In this document: in pieces, positions 33,552 to 45,979 of the stretch
Numbering within the stretch: position 1 is the stretch's first letter
Layout of the letters: every line of letters begins with the position of its first letter
From: Tricholoma matsutake
Lineage: Eukaryota; Basidiomycota; Agaricomycetes; Agaricales; Tricholomataceae
Assembly: GCA_026075535.2 (NCBI GenBank)
Contig: AP026539.1
Location: 9,424,001-9,488,000 of the forward strand
Length of the DNA stretch: 64,000 nt
Direction: 5' to 3'
Position numbers and translations under genes: made by a program
The notes under the pieces: generated by a model
Told to the model about the DNA's origin: nothing
Databases searched by the model: none
What the model saw: the letters and a program-made list of their open reading frames with translations, nothing else

Positions 33552-34567
33552 TCAGATGTAGGTGACTAGTAGCTCATTGTCTGCGATCTCTTGTTTGGGT
33601 GTCCCTTCCAGTTGTTCCGTTGCCTGTTCCATTGCCTGTTTGTGGTTTGCCAGTGCTGTGTTTTCCTTCCCAGTGTCTTCTTTGTCTTGTGGGCCAATGG
33701 GCTCTGCATTCTGAAGAGTCGTGATTGCGATCTCTTTGTCTTCCACTTCTTCAATTGTTGCTCTCCTTGTTTCAATGGGCATCCTGCTCCCTCCCAGTTT
33801 AGCATGGAGGGCTTTGCCCATCTGCCTTGCTTTAGTGGCAATTCTTCAGCATTTTGTTAGCCGTTCCTCATTCCTCAGCTTCTTCTTGGGGGTGAGCTTC
33901 TCCAGTTCTTTAGTGGCTACCCAGCACCACATCAGTCACTCTTCTTCTTTTGCCTTTGTTTTGAGTGCCATCTTTTCTCTTGCCTTGGCGACCATCTTCT
34001 GGGCCCACGCCCGTTTTTCTTCTTTTGTCATCTCTTCGAAGGCTTTCCCTTCCTCCTTGACTGTCTTCCGGCGCCATGCCAGATGTTCCTCATCGGGTTT
34101 CTCCATTTGCACCCTCCCAATAAGGGTTTTTCCTTTCCCAACTGAGAATTTGGGGTGGGTTCTGTTGGTCATTTGGAATTGGAAGGTTCCAATTCTCCAG
34201 TCGATCACTGGATTGATTCTTCTGACCCAAGATGATCAATTCTTTCCCCAATCCTGCGATGAGGAAGGTCATCAGGAAAGATCTTCTGTTGATCATTAAG
34301 AATCCCTTGGCGTAGTGGGAGATCTCCCCTTTTTCCATCCATGTTCTTGACCCTGATCGTCCTTTCCAGGGGATGTAGCTCAAATCTGCTGCTTTTTGCA
34401 AATGTGTGGCTCATGAATATTCCTCCTGCTCCTGAGTCGAGCAGGGTTTTGGTTTTGACAGCTTTCCCTCTGCCTGTTCCTATCACTTTGACATCTAGAC
34501 ACATAGATTGATTCTTCAAAGTGGCTAGTAGTACAGAGCAGACAGAGAATTTGGTGGTACCTGGCAT
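33552..34567 (-). pseudogene. C protease and basic linker
   Basis: Protease TLLDSGAGGIFMSHTFAK at about 34450-34400. The linker 34208-33552 is Lys/Glu/Ala-rich (KRAWAQKMVAKAREKMAL), equivalent to the repeat linker of A1. Confidence 0.7.
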
Positions 34568-34584
34568 CGAGGCAGGCCACCTCT

Positions 34585-35708
34585 TTAAAAACCCTCATCT
34601 CCTATTAAGGCGAGAGCCTTCTCTTTCCCTTCTTTGTCAAGGTCTTTCATGATTGCTCGGATCTTCGAGTAGGCTTCTTCGCCTTTCTTCTTCAGGAATG
34701 ACCAGTTTTCAGTCTTCGTCTCTCCTTTCTTATGTTCAGTTGCTCGGTGTCCTGGCTGGTGGCACACAAAGCACAACTCTTTCTTCATATGCTCGATCCT
34801 CTCCTGGTTGGAGAGTCAGTTAATCTCAAGCGGGCCTTCCTTTGATTTAGAGCTGGGCAGCCTCTTTGCCAAGGCCTCCTGTGCTTTTCCAGTTATGGCC
34901 TTTGCTCTCCTCCATTGTCCATCATACTTGGAGGCAGCGTTGATCATCCCTTCCAATGTTGTGGGGATTGTTTCCATGTTAAAGACTCTTTCGAGGAGTC
35001 TTGGGTTCAGTCCATCCATGAAGAGCTCGATGAGGGCAGTATTGTCGTTGATTCCTGCCTTCTCTTGCAGGATTTGGAACTGTGCAATGTAGTCCTCCAG
35101 GTCCTGCCCCTGCTTCAATGTTTTCATCTCAGTCCTGGCTCTCCCAGCTTCATCAATTGGGGTGAACACTGTCTTGAGCGCCGCTTCAAAGGTTGACCAT
35201 GTTCCTAGGTCTTCCTTTTCTGCCCATGTCTGTGCCCAGGGCGCGGTGGTTCCTCCATTCATAAATGACAGTGCAAAGATGATTTTCTTCTCGTTGGTGT
35301 CATAGATCCCATGGTTTACTCTCAAATAGAGTTTTACTTCTTGTAGAAACTTTGCGGTTCTGGTTCGGTCCCCTGTGGGCCTGTGAAGTCAGATGGGGTT
35401 CAGATTCTGATTTCTTTGGTTGATGGGGTGGGTTTGGTAGACATGTTGGCATTGTTGTTGGATAGGGAGAATGGATCTCATTCTGGGGTTTCTTCTTTAT
35501 CAAAAGATCTGAAATCTTCTTTGTCGAGGTATCGGGGTTCCTCATCACTGGTTCTCCTTGAGAACCACTTCTGTGCTGGTTCTGAGTATTGTACTAGTCG
35601 ACCCTGGTATCTATACCACAGGGTCCTTCCTGATGATGCTCCGGTTGGATGTCTGTCTGGGCTTTGTCTGAAAGACGTTGTGTCTGCACCTAGGTAGATG
35701 GACTGCAT
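34585..35708 (-). pseudogene. C gag
   Basis: Core 35325-34816 (IIFALSFMNGGTTAPWAQ, DLEDYIAQFQIL, LIELFMDGLNPRLLERV) and knuckle LCFVCHQPGHRATEH near 34750, again C-x2-C-x4-H-x4-H. The N-terminal charged segment 35708-35478 contains RYLDKEDFRSFDKEE. Confidence 0.8.
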
Positions 35709-35725
35709 AGATCAGCTTGACCTTT

Positions 35726-36400
35726 TGTTAAGACTATTGGTCTTAACTCAAACTTGTCTTTGTTTATTGCACTAGGAGGCTTTCCTAGTGTTTCAGGCTT
35801 TTGGCCTTCACTTGGGTGCTTCCTCAAGCTTTCACAGCTGTTTGTACTCAGAGGCTTTCTGAGTATACTATTTGTTCGTGTATCACAGTTGGAGGCTTTC
35901 CAACTGTCGAGTTCAGGTTATCACAGCTAAGGGCTTCTTAGACTGTTGAGTTGTTCGAGTTGAGTTTAAGACCATAGGTTGAATTAGGTCAAGCTAAGGA
36001 ATACAGGCAGTATTACTGTAGCTTATATACAGTTTCAGAGGTATCTATCATCCAATCAGAATACGAGATTCTTGTCAAGTAATAATAGAAAGAACAATAG
36101 AACAATAAGCCTCATGCCTAGCATGAGGCATCCGATGTCACAGAGTGCTGCGGTGCAGCATGTCAAAGAACAATAGAAGATAAGCCTCATGCCAAGCATG
36201 AGGCATCCAACATCACAGATCTGATGTCAAGGGTCCGATGTCAAGGACTGCTGCGGCGCAGCCTGTCAATCAGTGGGAGTCAGATCGGGGGGTCCCTATT
36301 AGTCTGGGTCATGTCGCGAGTGGAGGGAAAGAAAAATGAAATACCCGGCCTCACCGGAATATGCTTTAGTCATCGCAGGTTACAAAAGCAAATCGTAACA
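35726..36400 (-). repeat. C-element 5' LTR
   Basis: 675 bp, same ends as 20936-21610. Flank CATAC at 36401. Confidence 0.85.
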
Positions 36401-36405
36401 CATAC

Positions 36406-37188
36406 ATTCCAGCACACTTGACAATGGGGAAAGGTTCCAGGAAGCAATGAGTGAGTTTCTTGGATGGACACATAGTGGAGATGTCACTGAAACTTGATCA
36501 CCAACCTTGTACTGAGGGGTCGGAGAATGGCATTGGTTGTAAAAGCATGCCATGTCATCCTTTGCCTTCGCTAAGGCTGCCTTTGCCTCCTCCAAGCTAT
36601 CCCACTGACTTCCCCATGCTGTGACCCAGACAGTGGTGCAAGGAGAAGTCAAATCTAGATACAGGGACCAATGAGCTTGACGACAGTTCAATTTCTTGGC
36701 TGTCATAAAGTACTTGAGATTCTTGTGATCTGTCCAAATTTCCAACTTGTGTTGGGCACCCTCAAGGAAGTGTTGCCACTCCTCAAGCGCATGCATTATT
36801 GCCAACATCTCCTTGTCATGGATCTTGTAGTTTCGCTCTACAGCAGTAAGGCTTTTGGAGTAGAACACAACAGGATGCCACTTCTGGTCCTCCAGAGACT
36901 GCTGAGACAACATGGCACCCATCACAAAGTCAGAACTGTCGGCTTCTACATGAAAAGGGTGTGAATCATCAGCAAAGGGAAGAATGGGAGCAGAAGTGAC
37001 CATCTCCTTAAGCTTTTCAGATGCCTCCTGTTGTGCATTATTCCACCTCCATGCCTCCTTTCCTGTCAAGTTGAACAGTGGTCATGCATGATGCAAGAAA
37101 TCCTTGATAAAATGCCGATAGAAATTGTTGAAGCCCAGGAAAGACTGCACCTCTTTCTTGATAGGATCCATCTCCACCTGACCCTCCT
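36406..37188 (-). pseudogene. B1 RNase H fused to integrase C-terminus
   Basis: RNase H (EADSSDFVMGAMLSQQ, YKIHDKEMLAIMHALEEW, TDHKNLKYFM) runs directly into SLEEAKAALAKAKDDMACFY, deleting the whole integrase core that B2 keeps. Ends at the B2 insertion point CCTCC (37184-37188). Confidence 0.75.
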
Positions 37189-37622
37189 ATAAGGGCAACC
37201 TCAGCCTCTAGCAAAGGGAAATCCAAAGTTAAAATTATACTACATATTACAGGGATTGGGGGCACACATAGGAAAGGGAAATCTGAAGAGAAAACTCTAA
37301 GGATCCCTTTGCTGATGCCCAGTATATGTGAAGATGACAAAAATCAAATAATAACCTAAAAATAGAAAAGGCGGAGATAGGCAGATCAAGGCTGCCAAAT
37401 GACATCATACCAAGGGGTAGATGTTGGAAGGGGTGCTCCACCTCTAAATATAAAACTGTCAACATGCACAAACATGATAGAAAGGGAAATTAGTAATAAA
37501 GTCCAGAAAAATCATAGAAAATGAAGAATAGAAGGAAATGAAGTGAGGAAAAATGTAGAACAAATGTAAAAAATAGGAGAAACACACAGGGCACCCCCCC
37601 TAGTCCCCCTAGTTCCCTTACA
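37189..37622 (-). repeat. B2 3' LTR
   Basis: 434 bp, TATAAGGG...CCCTTACA on the plus strand. Confidence 0.85.
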
Positions 37623-37699
37623 TCACCCCCTCTCTAAGATGCATCACCCCGATGCATTTGAAATCGCATATGACCAAAGTCAGTGACTTGAATGCGACG

Positions 37700-39110
37700 G
37701 GGTGCAGCAGTGTGCTGTCAGTGGAATTCTTTGACTAACCGAGGGGCATTCACATCGGACTCTTCAACCCATGAGTTCTCCTCATACCCATAACCCTTCC
37801 AATGCACCAAATACTTGAGTTTTCCTCAGGACAGCCAGTTTCCTCAACACAACTGGCTGTCCAAGATTGACTCGACTTCATATTGGGGTTCTCCCTTGAT
37901 CACTGTAGGCAGTGGTGGTGGGCGTGGATGGTGTCCTGGGAATGGATCTGGGGGAGCTGGAAGGAGTTTGACAACATGGAAGACTGGGTGGAGTCTGGAC
38001 ATGGAGGCTGGGAGGCATAGACAATAGGCATCCATTCCAACACACTTGACAATGGGGAAAGGTCCCAGGAAGCGATGAGCAAGTTTCTTGGATGGACACG
38101 TAGTGGAGATGTCACTGGAGTCAAGATAAACTCGATCACCAACCTTGTACTGAGGGGTCGGAGAATGGCGTTGGTTGTAAAAGCGTGCCATGTCATCCTT
38201 TGCCTTTGCTAAGGCTGCCTTTGCCTCCTCCAAGCTATCCCACATGCGTTCTGTGAACTCATTCACCATCTCAATGTGTGAGGGAGTTTGGCGAGGTTCA
38301 AATCCCATGCATGGATGTTGTCCAGTGTCTAAGAGGAAAGGGGTCTGTTGAGTGGAAGCATGGACATGGTTGTTGTATCCGAACTTGGCCAAGGGGAGAA
38401 GATCATCCCAATTGTCCTGGCATTCATTGACAAAGATGTGGATGTACTGCTCCAGTTCCTGGTTGACTCGCTCAGTTTGGCCGTCGGTTTGTGGGTGATA
38501 AGTGGTCGAAGCAAGGAGTTTGATCTCCAGAAGTCGGTACAGCTCACAAGTGAACTCTGCCATGAACTGAGGGGCATGATCAGAGAGGAAAGCACCAGGA
38601 AGTCCATGTAATTTCCACACATGGTGGAGGTAGAGTTGGGTGGCACCCAGGGCACTGACAGTGGTGTGAGTGGGAATGAAGTGAGCGCATTTTCCCACTG
38701 AATCAACTGTGCACATCACCACATCAAACCCATTCGACTCTGGCAACTCCACCACAAAGTCGATGCTGACAACATTCCAATGACTCTCTGGAACAGGAAG
38801 AGGGTGTAGCTCACCAATGGGTTTGCAATGAGGAATCTTGGTGCATAAGCAAAGGTCACAAGTGTGACAATACTGACCAATGAGCTGTGACATTTGTGGC
38901 CACCAATAATTCCATGAGGTGAGCTCCAAGGTCTTCCAGCGTCCAGGATGACCAGCAATCTGTGAGTCATGGTGTTGGGATATGATGCACCAGCGAAGGT
39001 CTGGGTCATTGGGGACATAGATGCGATCCCTGAAATACAACAAGTCCTCTTTTTCAGCCCACTCTGCCACACCCAAGGAGAGGGTGGATCCCTTCCTCAG
39101 TTATTTAACA
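37700..39110 (-). pseudogene. B2 integrase and chromodomain
   Basis: Long open stretch 39076-37844: zinc region HPGRWKT..CHTCDLC, VVSIDFVVELPESNGFDV, LSDHAPQF, YHPQTDGQTERVNQELEQY, so the catalytic triad is kept, then GPQYKV-like GPFPIVKCVGMDAY and the chromodomain start EPQYEVESILD. A TAA at about 39103 breaks the upstream join (VARAVK*LRKG). Confidence 0.8.
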
Positions 39111-39149
39111 GCTCGGGCAACAACATCCTCATGTAAACCACTACAGTTT

Positions 39150-40165
39150 GTGCGATGATGATTATGCTCAACCTGGAAACCCAAACAAAACCTACCAAAA
39201 TGGCCTTGGATGGTATAACATGAGTTAGAGGAAGGGTGTGAGGTGGTACTAAAGGTCACCGCTGTAAACCAGGGGTATGAAAACGACTCTAAAGGGTGTG
39301 CGAAGGGCTTTGAGAACATTTGAAGGGGTGCGAGATCTCTTGATGTAAGTTCGAGGGAGATCGATAAGGTTTGAGGGGTAGAGGAGACGTTCGAGGTAAT
39401 TGGGAACGGTGTAGATGGTTTACGAAGGGTGTAGAAAGAATATGTGAGTGGGGCAGCGATGATAGTGATGAGGGGCGATAACAATATATGATGGACGAAG
39501 GGTTCAAGGGCTAATATGAAGTTTCAAGGAAGTTCGTGGTGATTCGCAGATCTTCGGGCTAGACAAGAGGCTTGGACTCAAGAGCTGAACTCTTAAATCT
39601 GACGATAGTGAAGTAAGATGATTTGTTTTCTCCCCCTCAAGTGAGTAACTATTACAAGTTTAAATAAGTTCTGAAGAGGTACTACCAAAAAGGGAAGGAG
39701 AACATGAGGCCTACATGAGGTGAAGTCTAGGATAAAAGATAAACCTCTATCACTGAGTAAAACAATAAAAGATAAGAATTAAATCTCCGGAGTCCTGATA
39801 TGTGTGAAATGTACTCGTCCTATGTCATTGCAAACCGTCTAAACGTCGGTAATTCACCTCATTGTGTCCTAAGTTGTCTCACGGGTGCTCAGTCGGTGGC
39901 CGAATAGCTTGGTCAACCTTGCTATGACTCGTCGGTGTGTAGTAAGAGTGCCCGAGGCCATGATGACAGTGGCTGAGTGTGTTCAAAGTGTTCCTAAATT
40001 GTTCGAGGGGGATCGAGGGGGATTGAGGTAGCACAAGGCCACTCGAAGCCTGTTTGGGAGCGTTTCACGAGGCTCAAAGGCATTTGAGGGGTTCTGAGTG
40101 CTGTGGGAGATTGATGCGGAACTGCTGTGAGTGGTTACAGACCTTATAGCATGAGGTGGACCTAT
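39150..40165. mobile_element. Unclassified ~1-kb insert in B2
   Basis: Separates RDILHDI (about 40165) from RTNCSGLHEDVV (about 39155), which should be nearly adjacent. On the minus strand it may begin TGTTGATAGG, LTR-like. GTTCGAGG/GATCGAGGG words recur. No protein recognised and no clear TSD. Confidence 0.35.
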
Positions 40166-40169
40166 CAAC

Positions 40170-40555
40170 AAATGTCATGTAGGATGTCCCGCTCCTTGCC
40201 CTGGGGTGCAATGCCTTCCAGTGCCTGAATGGTGAATAGGTCTGGCTGCAACAACAATGTTTTGGTTGTCATTGCTGCCATCCCCATGGTCTGTATGTTG
40301 GGAGAGGGTATCAGTCTTCCCCATGCTGCGACCTGGATGGTGGTGCAAGGAGAAGTCGAATCTGGAAAGATACAGGGACCAACGAGCTTGACAATGGTTT
40401 GATTTCTTGGCCATCATAAAGTACTTGAGATTCTTGTGATCCATCCAAATTTCCACCTTGTGTTGGGCACCCTCAAGGAAGTGTCCCCACTCCTCCAGCA
40501 CACGCATTATCACCAACATCTCCTTGTCATGGATCTCATAGTTTCACTCTACAGC
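40170..40555 (-). pseudogene. B2 RNase H, downstream part
   Basis: VLEEWGHFLEGAQHKVEIW, DHKNLKYFM, ARWSLYLSRFDFSLHH. It continues 43968-44200 across the Harbinger insertion. Confidence 0.75.
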
Positions 40556-40810
40556 ACTAGGGGAATTCAATATCGATGCAACAGCCATTTTGATGACCGT
40601 TGCAAAATCAACTGCAACGGTTCCCACGTTGCAGGAACGAGCCCAAGGGCCATTGTGGGACTGACCCGTTTTGATGGTGGTTTGTAGCAGAGCTTGAAAT
40701 AAAGTACATGAGTGAATCGTTGTGTGTGTCATCGTCGACTCGTCGAGGCTATCCTATATACCTACCATATACACTCTTTCAAGTTTATTTCCAATTAATC
40801 ACCTTTTACC

Positions 40811-42249
40811 ATGTCTACATCTGGAACTCCACCTTCCCCAACCAAGGTTCTCAAGGCTCAGTTGATTGTTGCCCAAGCTAGGGCTGTGAAGAAGAATGCT
40901 GTTCAGAGGTCGAAAACAAAGAAAGGCCACAACAAGACTGTAGTAGAGGCTCCCAGAGATGATGGCTCAGATAAAGAGAATGCTGGGAAAGCTGGTCAGG
41001 ATACTGAGAAGAAAGATGTGATATGGTATGTGACTCATGATGCTCACTCCATGCACTGCAGCACTAATTTCTACTAGATGGGCTGACTTACTAATTTTCA
41101 TCTGATGGACAGGCTCATCTCAAGCATTGAAGAGAATATCCGCTATCAACAAGCTTTTGGCTTCAAGGGTGGAGATGTCTCGGGTGTGACAAGTGGTGGT
41201 AAATCTATGATCCAGATGTGCCATGAGATTGTGGGAGCTCTTTTCCCTGAGGTTGATGCTAAGGTTGTGCATGAGAAGTTGGGCGAGAGTGTCAAGAATA
41301 GAATTCATGTGTATGTTTATGTTCATTTTACAATGACTGTCATGTAATTGACCTATGCACAAAGCATCAAGCATTCATATGGCAAATACCATAAGCAGTT
41401 GGGAGAAACAGGACATGGTCTCGTTACTGAGGATTGCAAGATGGAGATTATATCAGGTACTCCCATTCATAATGTTTATTGTGCATAATATATGTCTATT
41501 CTCTGACACACTCTAAGATGCTGCTCTAGAGAAAATACAGGTAAAATTCAAGTGGTATAAGTGGCTTCACCTGCTTCTCAGTGTGAACCCAGTCTATGAC
41601 TGCACTGCGCTTGTGAACAGTGCTTCTAATCCTGACTTGAGTTCTCTGGCTCTCTCTCTGGCATCTCCGCTGGTTGTAACAACCCAGGAATCTATTGCAG
41701 TATGTTCTGGTCTCTACACAGCTTTCCACCTCTGATGTTTGATAGACCACAACTTCATCTCCAGATGACCCAGCTCTGTCAAGCTCTCATGCATTCTTGC
41801 CTGACTGGAACTATGATGGATTAGATGAAGAGCTAGGTGCCAAAACTCAGTCCACTCTGAATGACAGCTCGCAGCCAGCTTCTACTGTCTTACCTTCTCC
41901 CTCTGTCCCTACCACTCCTGGTCCCCTTTCTCGAGCAGCCTCAGGATCAATTTCCACTTTGACTCCATCTGCTGATGTATCGCAATCTGAAACCCCTAAG
42001 ATTGTTCCCGCAAAACATAAATCCATCTACGACAACATATCTGAAGCTCTCGATCACAGCCACAAAGCTCATTTTGAGTTAGAGGAATGTTGAAGCAAGG
42101 TTTGAGAGCAGGGCTGGATTGACCGGACATTGCTGAAGCTCGAGGCACAAAGGGAATGGGAAGACCTCAGATGGGCACATGAGCTTGTTCTCATCAAGAA
42201 GCAGATTGAACTTGCAAGAATCCAGGCTGGTATCACCACCCGCAACTAG
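40811..42249 (+). pseudogene. Harbinger SANT/Myb-like accessory protein
   Basis: Exons 40811-41025, 41113-41310, 41365-41456, 41517-41699, 41746-42249; introns 46-87 nt, phase kept. Basic N-terminus, then VIWLISSIEENIRYQQAF and KSMIQMCHEIVGALFP (SANT-like), KHSYGKYHKQLGETGHGL, a Ser/Pro-rich linker and a C-terminal helix ELVLIKKQIELARIQAG. Two TGA at 42091 and 42103 interrupt an otherwise open frame ending at 42249, likely CGA or TGG to TGA. It would guide the transposase to the termini. Confidence 0.65.
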
Positions 42250-42466
42250 TAATTCTTGCACAGTATTACTACAAAAGTGACTTTGATACCCCAACTTATT
42301 ATTCTCCACCTCCTTCATTTATACCTTCTGCATACAGATATGCCTTTAGTGCCTTCTTTAGCCCCTCTTGCTTTATTTTACCCTCTAGAAGCTGAATATT
42401 TTCTTCATCATCATACTCCATCTCATCTTCGGCTAGTTGTTCCCTCTGTAATGATGTCCAAGTTTC

Positions 42467-43698
42467 TCATAGTCGCCTCTCCTCTTCCATAATTTGTTGG
42501 CCTTCAATAAACAATGTGTCAGTATAGACATCATTGTCCTGCTTATGCATGATAGCAAAATTATGAAGATGAATACAGCTCATCACCCATAATGTTGCAA
42601 AAGCAAGACCTTTCTGATCATCAACACGAAGCTGTAGATCTCGTAAACATGACCAGCATCCCTTGAGAAAACCAACACAATGCTCTGACCAAATTTGGAT
42701 GTTGGATACATAGTAGTTGTATTCTCTGTTTTCTGGAATTGATTTTTCAGGGCTAGTGGCAGTATTGTTCAGCATGTAACAACACATAGATAAGGTGAAG
42801 ACTCACTCTTTGTAAGGCAAGTCTTTAGTGGATACGCTGAATCTGCCCAGATAAAATCCTTTGGTCCCAGTAGATTCTCATGCTCTTTGTAAATCATTTG
42901 TAGACATTATTCTTACCTGAACATTCAATGAATAATTTGACTTCCAATCAAAGAATTACCATGATGGTGAGGTCATTGGAATAGTGGCACAAGAGTCCCA
43001 TCAACCATTAGCCATCCATCCTGCATGGCAGGACACAAATGTCCCTCAACCCATGCCTTTACATGCTCAATTTCAGCAGGATTGGACCATGGCATGGTCG
43101 CTTTGCGAGATTGTTGATCACAAACAGCAGTCATGACCTGGATGGTCACATGCTTGACAGTGCCATAGCCAATAGTACCTGCCCAGAGTGCAACCTTCAT
43201 TGTTGATGCAGCATTTCCATAGTGACCAAAACGGTACAGTGTGATGGCCAACTGCTCCTCAACAGACATCTGGACATGGTTGGAATTATTGTGGAAGACT
43301 GGATGATGTTGGATAGAGGTGACAAGGTGGTCAAAGCAATCAGGGCTCATATGCATGTAGGAGCGGAAAATGTCAGGGAATTGAATCTTGTATACATCAA
43401 GTAAGTTGTGGATGTTTGCAACAGTTTTGGGTATGTTCCTGCGATCATCCTGGTACCGAGTACAATAGAGCTCAGCCAGGGTCTCCAGAAGCACATCAGT
43501 TACTCCATCATCCACTTCCATAGAATCTGAGGTTGAGGAGGTATCTGATGTTGATGACTCCAAGGAGGAATCAGAATCCGAGTCACTCCCAGAGTCACAG
43601 TCATGGTAAGTGGCAATTTCTGCCTCTGCAATCAGTTGGACAATGAAAGCATTGAGAATGGCATCAGTCTCTTGTTGGCGGTCAGTCTTGCGTGGCAT
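42467..43698 (-). pseudogene. Harbinger DDE transposase (internally deleted)
   Basis: ATG 43698 (MPRKTDRQQ). Acidic N-terminus, HTH-like MSVEEQLAITLYRFGHYGN, first catalytic Asp in MVDGTLVPLF. Then a TGA, a 1-nt frameshift before DWKSNYSLNVQ, and an abrupt jump to YKEHENLLGPKDFIWADSAY, missing the segment that should hold the second Asp. A last intron (GTGAGT..CACTAG) precedes IQIWSEHCVGFLKGCW (third acidic site) and ATLWVMSCIHLHNF. Cannot be active. Confidence 0.8.
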
Positions 43699-43964
43699 AG
43701 TGGGAGAGGGTAGAAAATACGAGCCCTTACAACTATCTTTAGTGTCAGTATATATTATGTACACGGTCAGCAGTGCTGATTGTCTTGAATGCACTATGAC
43801 CTAAGGCTAATGAGATTTCAAACTCCGCTGGCTATAATCACTGTTGAAACGGTGGGAGCTCATACCGATCAAAATTGAATTGGTGCAACAAGGGCATTTT
43901 GATGTCAAAACGGGTCATTAAAATGGCCATCAAAACAGGTGTTGCATCAATATTGAATTCCCCT

Positions 43965-45419
43965 ACTAAGGCTTTTGGAGTAGAACACAATAGGATGCCA
44001 CTTCTGGTCCTCTGGAGACTGCTGAGACAACACGGCACCCATTGCAGAGTCAGAACTGTCAGCTTCTACATGAAAAGGACACGAATCATCAGCAAAGGTA
44101 AGAATGGGAGCAGAAGTGACCATCTCCTTAAGCTTTTCAAACACCTCCTGTTGTGCATTATCCCACCTCCATGCCTCCTTTCCTGTCAAGTCAAACAGTG
44201 GTCATGCATGATGTGAGAAATCCTTGATAAAACACCGATAGAAATTGATGAAGCCCAGGAAAGACTGCACCTCTTTCTTGTTCATGGGTGTCAGCCAAGC
44301 CATGACCCCATTCACCTTGATAGGATCCATCTCCACCTGACCCTCTGAGATAATCAGGCTGAGGTACTCAATCTTGGTCTTCTCAAACTCGCACTTGTCC
44401 TGACGAAGGTAGAGTTTGTACCATCAAAGCCATTCTAGGACGAGGCACGTGATGCGACAGTGCTCTTCAACCATGCGAGTGAAGATGAGGATGTTGTCGA
44501 GATAGATGCAAACAATGCCTTTGAGGATGAGGTCATGGAAAATGTTGTTCATCATGGTCTGAAAGGTGGCAGGACTATTAGTAAGGCCAAAGAACATGAC
44601 AAGCAGTTCAAAAAGACCATGGTTGGTATGAAAGGATGCCTTCCACTCATCTCCCTCCTTTATCCTCACATTATTGTAGCCCCAATGGATGTTGAGCTTG
44701 GTGAAGTATTGGGCTCCATGTAGCTGGTTCATGAGTTTGGAGATGAGAGGTAATGGGTAGCAATTTTTGACTGTGATGTCATTGAGCCTTCTGTAGTCTT
44801 GAACTGGTTGAAGTGAGCCATCCTTCTTCTTGACAAAGAAAAAGGGAGAGGCCATGGGTGACTTTGATGGTTGAATATGTCCAGAGGCCAGGTGCTCATC
44901 GATGAACTGGTCAAGCTGTTGCTGTTCTTCAGGAGAGAGAGGATAGACCTTGCAGGATGAAGGGGTTGCACTGGGGATGAGTTTGATTGCGTGATCCCAT
45001 GGCTTGTATGCAGGGAGAGAGTCAAATGATTCCTTGGAGAACACGTCCCCAAACTCATGGAGATGAGGAAGCAAGAAATTAGTAGAGGATTTAGCAGCAT
45101 TGTTTTTGTGGAAGGCCTCAGCAAGGCATTGGGATATGTTTGATATAGCACACACCTTGTGCGATGGACGAATCGCAGTGTAGAAGATCCGATCACCTTC
45201 CTCCACTTCCTCTGGCTCCTCCTCATCATCATCCGAGTCTGGCATCAGATCAGGAGCTCCTTCTAACTCCACTTCAGGTATAGGCAGGGGTCTGGCATGA
45301 CACTTCTGAGTATGTTGTATTGTGGCCTTTGGTCCACAATGTTCTTGCCTGGCTTCTGTGAAACAAGTACAACCGCGGGATGGACATTGGCTCATGGTGG
45401 TTAAACCTCCCTTGTACAC
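43965..45419 (-). pseudogene. B2 reverse transcriptase and upstream RNase H
   Basis: RT 45419-44424: [60 protein letters not shown] (second catalytic Asp to Asn). RNase H 44189-43965: VEADSSDSAMGAVLSQQ. Stops near 44420 separate them. Confidence 0.85.
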
Positions 45420-45442
45420 CAGTCGACCTCTGGGTTATGGTC

Positions 45443-45979
45443 TCAAAGCCACGGATAGCCCAAAATCACCTTTTGCTTTCCTAATTGAGTGACAGCAAAA
45501 AGGGCACACTCACTATGATCTTTGTAATCGAGGACCAGGTCTACAACCTCTCGGATGGCACCAGCTTCATTTGGGGACCCATCCACATGATAAACAGGTA
45601 TCGGACGTGAGAGTGAGCAAGTATTTAGGTGATGTTGTTGTGTGAGATGGGCATCGATGAAGAGACCGGTCGCACCAGAGTCCAGGAGTGGAGAGACACC
45701 GAGTATCTGTCCAGTGTCGGTAGTCTGCAGTTCGATTGCTAGGCTCAAGGAATGTGTAGAGGGAGTGGATGCAACAATATATTTGCGTGGTAGTGTATGC
45801 TCCCATGATTTAATTTTGGGGTGTTGAGCAGAGGGAGAGATGGGAAGAGCAGGTACGTCTTCAGCTGACTTTGAAGGGTCAGAGAGGGGAACAGTCACAG
45901 AAATAGATTCATTCTCTGGGGATTCAACTGACAAGACTTCAAAGTGGTTATGGACAGGCAGTGAGGGCATACAATTCAC
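45443..45979 (-). pseudogene. B2 aspartic protease
   Basis: LGVSPLLDSGATGLFIDAHL and a C-terminal VILGYPWL motif. Its start overlaps the gag stop by four bases in another frame, so expression would need a frameshift or reinitiation. Confidence 0.75.

Larger units (their letters stand above)
20936..36400 (-). mobile_element. Ty3/gypsy element C (contains A1)
   Basis: LTRs of equal length (675 bp) at 20936-21610 and 35726-36400. Flanks are CATGC (20931-20935) and CATAC (36401-36405), a 5-bp target-site duplication with one G/A difference. The empty site is visible in B2 at about 38023-38040. Internal order on the minus strand: gag, protease, basic linker, RT, RNase H, integrase, chromodomain, accessory ORF, 3' LTR. 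The internal part runs 35725-30000 and 21801-21611, split by A1. YMDD is intact; the integrase SD motif and the frame between RT and RNase H are not. Confidence 0.85.
40559..43964. mobile_element. PIF/Harbinger DNA transposon
   Basis: Terminal inverted repeats AGGGGAATTCAATAT[C/T]GATGCAACA, one mismatch in 25. The 3-bp TSD is ACT (40556-40558, 43965-43967); the uninterrupted site is visible in B1 near 36840. Two divergently placed genes: a SANT-like DNA-binding protein (+) and a DDE transposase (-), the usual Harbinger pair. Both are damaged. Confidence 0.9.
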
